DNA from: Clostridiales bacterium
GTDB taxonomy: Bacteria > Bacillota > Clostridia > Oscillospirales > Acutalibacteraceae
Reading direction: 5' to 3'
Assembly (NCBI GenBank): GCA_020859725.1
Contig: JAJBVR010000189.1
Coordinates: forward strand, 1 to 8,221
Length of the DNA: 8,221 nucleotides
The notes beneath the pieces were generated by a model. It saw nothing but the letters and a program-made list of their open reading frames with translations. It made no database searches and was not told where the DNA came from. How positions within the stretch are numbered: the first letter of the stretch is position 1; the number at the start of each line of letters is the position of its first letter. Positions 5,040 through 8,221 of the stretch are shown in pieces. A program made the translations under genes and the position numbers.

Positions 5040-6314
5040 ATGAAAACTATTAAATCAGATGTTCTCCGTGAAGAATACTACGAAATAGACCATAAATCAG
5101 GGCTTAAAATTTTTGTTATGCCTAAAAAAAATTATAAATCAACTTATGCCGTTATAGGCGCTAAATACGGCTCGATTGACACTTGTTTCAAAAGAAGCGA
5201 TTCCAAAGAGTTTACCGAAGTGCCGGAGGGAATAGCGCATTTCCTTGAACACAAGCTTTTTGAAAGTGAAGAGCTTGATGCGTTTACAAGATACGCGCAG
5301 ACCGGAGCGTCTGCCAATGCTTATACCTCTTTTGATAAAACCTGTTATCTTTTTCAGTGCTCCGACAGATTTGAGGACAGCCTCAGAATCCTGCTTGATT
5401 TTGTAACTCATCCTTATTTTACTAAGGAAACCGTTCAAAAGGAACAGGGAATAATCGGTCAGGAAATAACAATGTATTATGATGTGGCAGGCTGGATGAG
5501 TACATTTAATCTTTTAAAATGCCTTTATAAAAATCATCCGGTAAGAATAGATATTGCCGGCACGGTTGAATCAATATCTCAGATAACCGATAAACTGCTT
5601 TATAACTGCTACAACACATTTTATAATCTTAATAATATGGCGCTTGCGGTCGCAGGCAATGTTGATGTTCACAAAGTAATTGAAATTTGCGATGAACTGC
5701 TTGAAAAAGCTGATGATATTAATATTGAACGTAAATTTGCCGATGAACCCCGCGATATAGTAAAACCGTATGATGAATATTATTTGTCTGTTGGAATGCC
5801 CGTTTTTTCGTTTGGCTACAAAGAAGCCTGTGTTACTCCCGAACGCTCTGTTAAAGAAATTGTTGAAATGAATATTTTGCTTGAAATAATTGCCGGTGAA
5901 GCTTCTGAATTGTATGATAGATTATTTAAGCAGGGCTTGATAAATACAAGCTTTTCAAAGGAATATTTTATAGGCAACGGCTATGAGGCGGTTATTTTTG
6001 ACGGAGAGAGCACAAACGCGAAAGCGGTAAGCAATGAAATAAAAAAAGAAATTGCCAGACTTAAAGCCCATGGAATTAATTCCGAAAGCTTTGAGGCGGC
6101 AAGACGCAGTCTTTACGGTAAGGAAATAATGACGTATAATGATATAGATGATGTTGCAAACGGAATGATAGGATGCTTTTTCGGAGGATACGGAATATTT
6201 GACGCCGTTGATATATTCAGAAGCGTTTCAAAAACAGATATTGAAAATCTTCTTGCAAATAAGCTTGATGAAAATTACAGCGCGTTGTCAATAGTAAAAT
6301 CAAAGGAACAATAA
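5040..6314 (+). CDS. ymfH: M16 family zinc peptidase, catalytic subunit (YmfH type)
   Basis: This 424-aa protein has the full inverted zinc motif HFLEH (residues 67-71; ligands H67 and H71, catalytic E70). The third ligand is probably E142 in GQEITMYYD, with the companion E135 seven residues before it. It is preceded by an EGIAHFLEH context and followed by KLFE, as in YmfH and mitochondrial processing peptidase beta-like enzymes. The second lobe has LYDRLFKQGLINTSF in place of the Arg/Tyr signature, so it lacks what YmfF supplies. The two very likely form a heterodimeric clam-shell peptidase acting on short or unfolded peptides. The ATG directly follows the ymfF stop, and AAAGGAGG at 5024-5031 lies inside the end of ymfF, so the two are translationally coupled. 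The family assignment is firm. A role in EF-P modification is only by name, since ymfI is not in the window. Confidence 0.92.
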   Translation: MKTIKSDVLREEYYEIDHKSGLKIFVMPKKNYKSTYAVIGAKYGSIDTCFKRSDSKEFTEVPEGIAHFLEHKLFESEELDAFTRYAQTGASANAYTSFDKTCYLFQCSDRFEDSLRILLDFVTHPYFTKETVQKEQGIIGQEITMYYDVAGWMSTFNLLKCLYKNHPVRIDIAGTVESISQITDKLLYNCYNTFYNLNNMALAVAGNVDVHKVIEICDELLEKADDINIERKFADEPRDIVKPYDEYYLSVGMPVFSFGYKEACVTPERSVKEIVEMNILLEIIAGEASELYDRLFKQGLINTSFSKEYFIGNGYEAVIFDGESTNAKAVSNEIKKEIARLKAHGINSESFEAARRSLYGKEIMTYNDIDDVANGMIGCFFGGYGIFDAVDIFRSVSKTDIENLLANKLDENYSALSIVKSKEQ

Positions 6315-6325
6315 AGGTAAAAAAT

Positions 6326-7321
6326 ATGGGAAATTACACTACGGTATTTTTTGACGGATTGGGTATTCAATTTGATTTGCCGTCTGTTGCGTTCACTATA
6401 GGCGGTTATGAGGTTCATTGGTATGGAATAATAATCGCCTTTGGGTTTGCGCTTGCTGTTATTTACGGCGGCAGAATGGCATATAAATGGAAAATGAGTC
6501 TTGACGGAATGACGGATGTTTTAATTTGGGGCACTCTTTTGGGAATTATATGCGCCAGGGCGTATTACGTTGCGTTTGAATGGGATTATTACTCCGTTCA
6601 CAAGAACGAAATTATTGCGATTTGGAACGGAGGAATCGCAATTTACGGCGGTATAATAGGAGCAATCATAGGCGCCGCCATAGGATGTAAGATAGGGAAA
6701 ATTGATTTTAGAAATTTGCTTGATATCGGGGCGCTGGGTTTGCTTATAGGTCAGGGCATAGGAAGATGGGGTAATTTTTTCAATCAGGAAGCATTCGGCA
6801 CAAATACAGATACAGCGCTGTTTAGAATGTGGTCTGAAAAAATAAGAGATAATATTATTCAAAATCAAGATACTATGCTGGCTAAAGGCTTGCAGGTCGA
6901 CCCAAACAGAGCGGTTCATCCAACCTTTTTGTATGAAAGCGTTTGGTGTTTGCTTCTGTTTTTGGCTCTTCATATTGTTATAACAAAATATCGCAAATTT
7001 AAAGGAGAAGTATTTTTGCTTTACGGAATAGGGTATGGCCTTGAGAGAATGGTTGTTGAGGGAATGAGAACGGACAGTCTGTATATAGGTTCGTCAACTG
7101 TTCGTGTAAGTCAGCTTCTTTCCGCGGTGGTTGTTGTTCTGTTTGCCGTGTGGCTTGCGGTTTGCCTTGTTAAGCTTAATAAGGGCACTCTGCAAAGAAA
7201 ATATTTAATTAACCCTCCGCCTGTTTTACCTGTTTACGCGGAGTATAAGAATACTTATAAATATTCACCCGGAAAAAGCTGTTCATCGGTTAAAGATTTT
7301 TTCAGTGTTATAAATAATTAG
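6326..7321 (+). CDS. lgt: Prolipoprotein diacylglyceryl transferase Lgt
   Basis: Lgt transfers diacylglycerol from phosphatidylglycerol to the lipobox cysteine of prolipoproteins, the first step of lipoprotein maturation, in the cytoplasmic membrane. The 331-aa product has a run of hydrophobic spans, the HWYGI segment near residues 32-36, and WNGGIAIYGG (about 101-109). The Lgt signature GRWGNFFNQEAFG spans 146-158 (R147, N150, N153, E155, G158). R241 and E245 in LERMVVE match E. coli R239 and E243. Position Y107 aligns with E. coli H103; Tyr here is, from memory, a common Bacillota variant. After the last span a polar tail of roughly 50 residues, with PPPVLPVY, extends beyond the usual 270-290 aa. 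The ATG has AAAGGT at 6313-6318 and starts 11 bases after ymfH, so it is in the operon. The identity is firm. Confidence 0.96.
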   Translation: MGNYTTVFFDGLGIQFDLPSVAFTIGGYEVHWYGIIIAFGFALAVIYGGRMAYKWKMSLDGMTDVLIWGTLLGIICARAYYVAFEWDYYSVHKNEIIAIWNGGIAIYGGIIGAIIGAAIGCKIGKIDFRNLLDIGALGLLIGQGIGRWGNFFNQEAFGTNTDTALFRMWSEKIRDNIIQNQDTMLAKGLQVDPNRAVHPTFLYESVWCLLLFLALHIVITKYRKFKGEVFLLYGIGYGLERMVVEGMRTDSLYIGSSTVRVSQLLSAVVVVLFAVWLAVCLVKLNKGTLQRKYLINPPPVLPVYAEYKNTYKYSPGKSCSSVKDFFSVINN

Positions 7322-7330
7322 GAGATAGAT

Positions 7331-8185
7331 ATGGCTGTTATTGACGGAAAAGCCGTTTCAAAAGCGGTAAAAGAACGTGTTGCAGAAGAAACGAAAAAAT
7401 TAAAGGATACTGCCGGAATTGTTCCCGGGCTTGCTGTTATTATAGTGGGAGATGATTCTGCGTCTCAGGTGTATGTTAAAAACAAGGAAAAGGCTTGTGC
7501 GGAGGTTGGATTTTACAGTGAAAAATTCTCTCTTCCCGAAAATACAACTCAAAATGAGCTCAATGCTCTTGTAGAATCGTTAAATAAAAGAAATGATATA
7601 AACGGAATATTGTGCCAGCTTCCTTTGCCGCCTCATTTAAATGATAAAGAGGTTATTAATCTTATTGACCCTATTAAGGATGTGGATGCCTTTCATCCCG
7701 TCAATGTAGGGGCGATTATGATAGGCGATTATAATTTTCTGCCATGTACTCCTGCCGGTATTATGGAACTTATTCATTTTGCAGGCGTAAGCGTGGAAGG
7801 AAAAAAGGCCGTAGTTATCGGAAGAAGCAATATTGTAGGAAAACCAATGGCTATGCTTCTGCTTCATGAAAACGCCACTGTTGAAATTGCTCACTCGAAA
7901 ACCGTTAATCTGCCCTCTGTAACAAAAGAAGCGGATATACTTGTGGCTGCGATAGGAAAGCCTAAGTTTGTTACGGCGGATATGATTAAAGATGGCGCTG
8001 TTGTTATTGATGTTGGCATGAACAGAGATGAAAACGGAAAACTTTGCGGAGATGTTGATTTTGAAAACGCGGCTGAAAAGTGTTCATTTATTACTCCTGT
8101 TCCCGGGGGTGTTGGCCCTATGACAATTTCAATGCTTATGCAAAACACATTAACGGCTGCCAAAATGCAAAACGGCATTAACTGA
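7331..8185 (+). CDS. folD: Bifunctional methylenetetrahydrofolate dehydrogenase / methenyltetrahydrofolate cyclohydrolase FolD
   Basis: FolD oxidises 5,10-methylene-THF with NADP and hydrolyses the methenyl form to 10-formyl-THF, supplying one-carbon units for purines and formyl-methionine in the cytoplasm. The 284-aa product is full length (family about 280-300). The catalytic motif YVKNK places Y48 and K52; Q96 lies in CQLPLP, and D119 in [14 protein letters not shown] is at 138-143. The Rossmann cofactor loop GRSNIVGKP (164-172) is intact, as is the C-terminal [10 protein letters not shown] signature (256-265). The ATG follows lgt by 9 bases, and the ribosome binding site AGGAGA (7320-7325) overlaps the lgt stop codon, so it is the fourth operon gene. 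After its TGA, 36 bases remain, with no feature seen. The call is certain. Confidence 0.97.
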   Translation: MAVIDGKAVSKAVKERVAEETKKLKDTAGIVPGLAVIIVGDDSASQVYVKNKEKACAEVGFYSEKFSLPENTTQNELNALVESLNKRNDINGILCQLPLPPHLNDKEVINLIDPIKDVDAFHPVNVGAIMIGDYNFLPCTPAGIMELIHFAGVSVEGKKAVVIGRSNIVGKPMAMLLLHENATVEIAHSKTVNLPSVTKEADILVAAIGKPKFVTADMIKDGAVVIDVGMNRDENGKLCGDVDFENAAEKCSFITPVPGGVGPMTISMLMQNTLTAAKMQNGIN

Positions 8186-8221
8186 TTTTACATAGTTTTT
8201 TCATAAATCGGGTTAATATTT

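Noticed and set aside
6521..6973. 150-codon minus-strand frame inside lgt
   Set aside because: It is antisense to the conserved Lgt core, including the signature motif, and has no start signals of its own.
8186..8221. TTTACA at 8187-8192 as the -35 of a following gene
   Set aside because: No -10-like hexamer stands at 16-18 bases; the remaining 36 bases show no supportable feature.

Overview
This AT-rich window encodes Bacillota-type proteins. The M16 peptidase pair of the YmfF/YmfH kind, the Lgt sequence style, the strong AGGAGG-like ribosome binding sites and the short intergenic gaps all suggest a low-GC Clostridia genome, perhaps of the Ruminococcaceae/Oscillospiraceae type. That placement is an inference from protein style, not a database result. 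The DNA looks chromosomal: no mobile element, tRNA, rRNA or CRISPR array was seen.

Layout. The left edge holds the first 42 codons of a minus-strand membrane-anchored or exported protein. A divergent promoter region separates it from an HtpX-like M48 membrane metalloprotease, which most likely starts at a TTG. Next comes tcdA, a tRNA t6A dehydratase of the E1-like family. A YfcE/MJ0936-type metallophosphoesterase lies convergent to tcdA on the minus strand. Divergent from that gene is a run of three small uncharacterised genes (68, 121 and about 103 aa). The third ends in a double hydrophobic Leu-rich tail and has no normal start codon where its ribosome binding site points.

The right half is a tight four-gene operon with gaps of 0, 11 and 9 bases: ymfF (catalytically dead M16 subunit), ymfH (active HxxEH M16 subunit), lgt (prolipoprotein diacylglyceryl transferase) and folD (methylene-THF dehydrogenase/cyclohydrolase). 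folD is complete and the window ends 36 bases after it.

Functional picture. The window combines membrane protein quality control (M48), tRNA modification, a two-subunit M16 peptidase, lipoprotein maturation and one-carbon metabolism. The M16 subunits have complementary parts: the zinc site is in YmfH and an Arg/Tyr pair is in YmfF. The least explained part is the small-gene trio at 2688-3621. Its start signals are odd at two of the three genes: a distant Shine-Dalgarno sequence with a possible hairpin, and a Shine-Dalgarno sequence that points to an ACG codon in frame with the preceding gene. This is where an undescribed system is most likely, although nothing in the sequence reveals its function.
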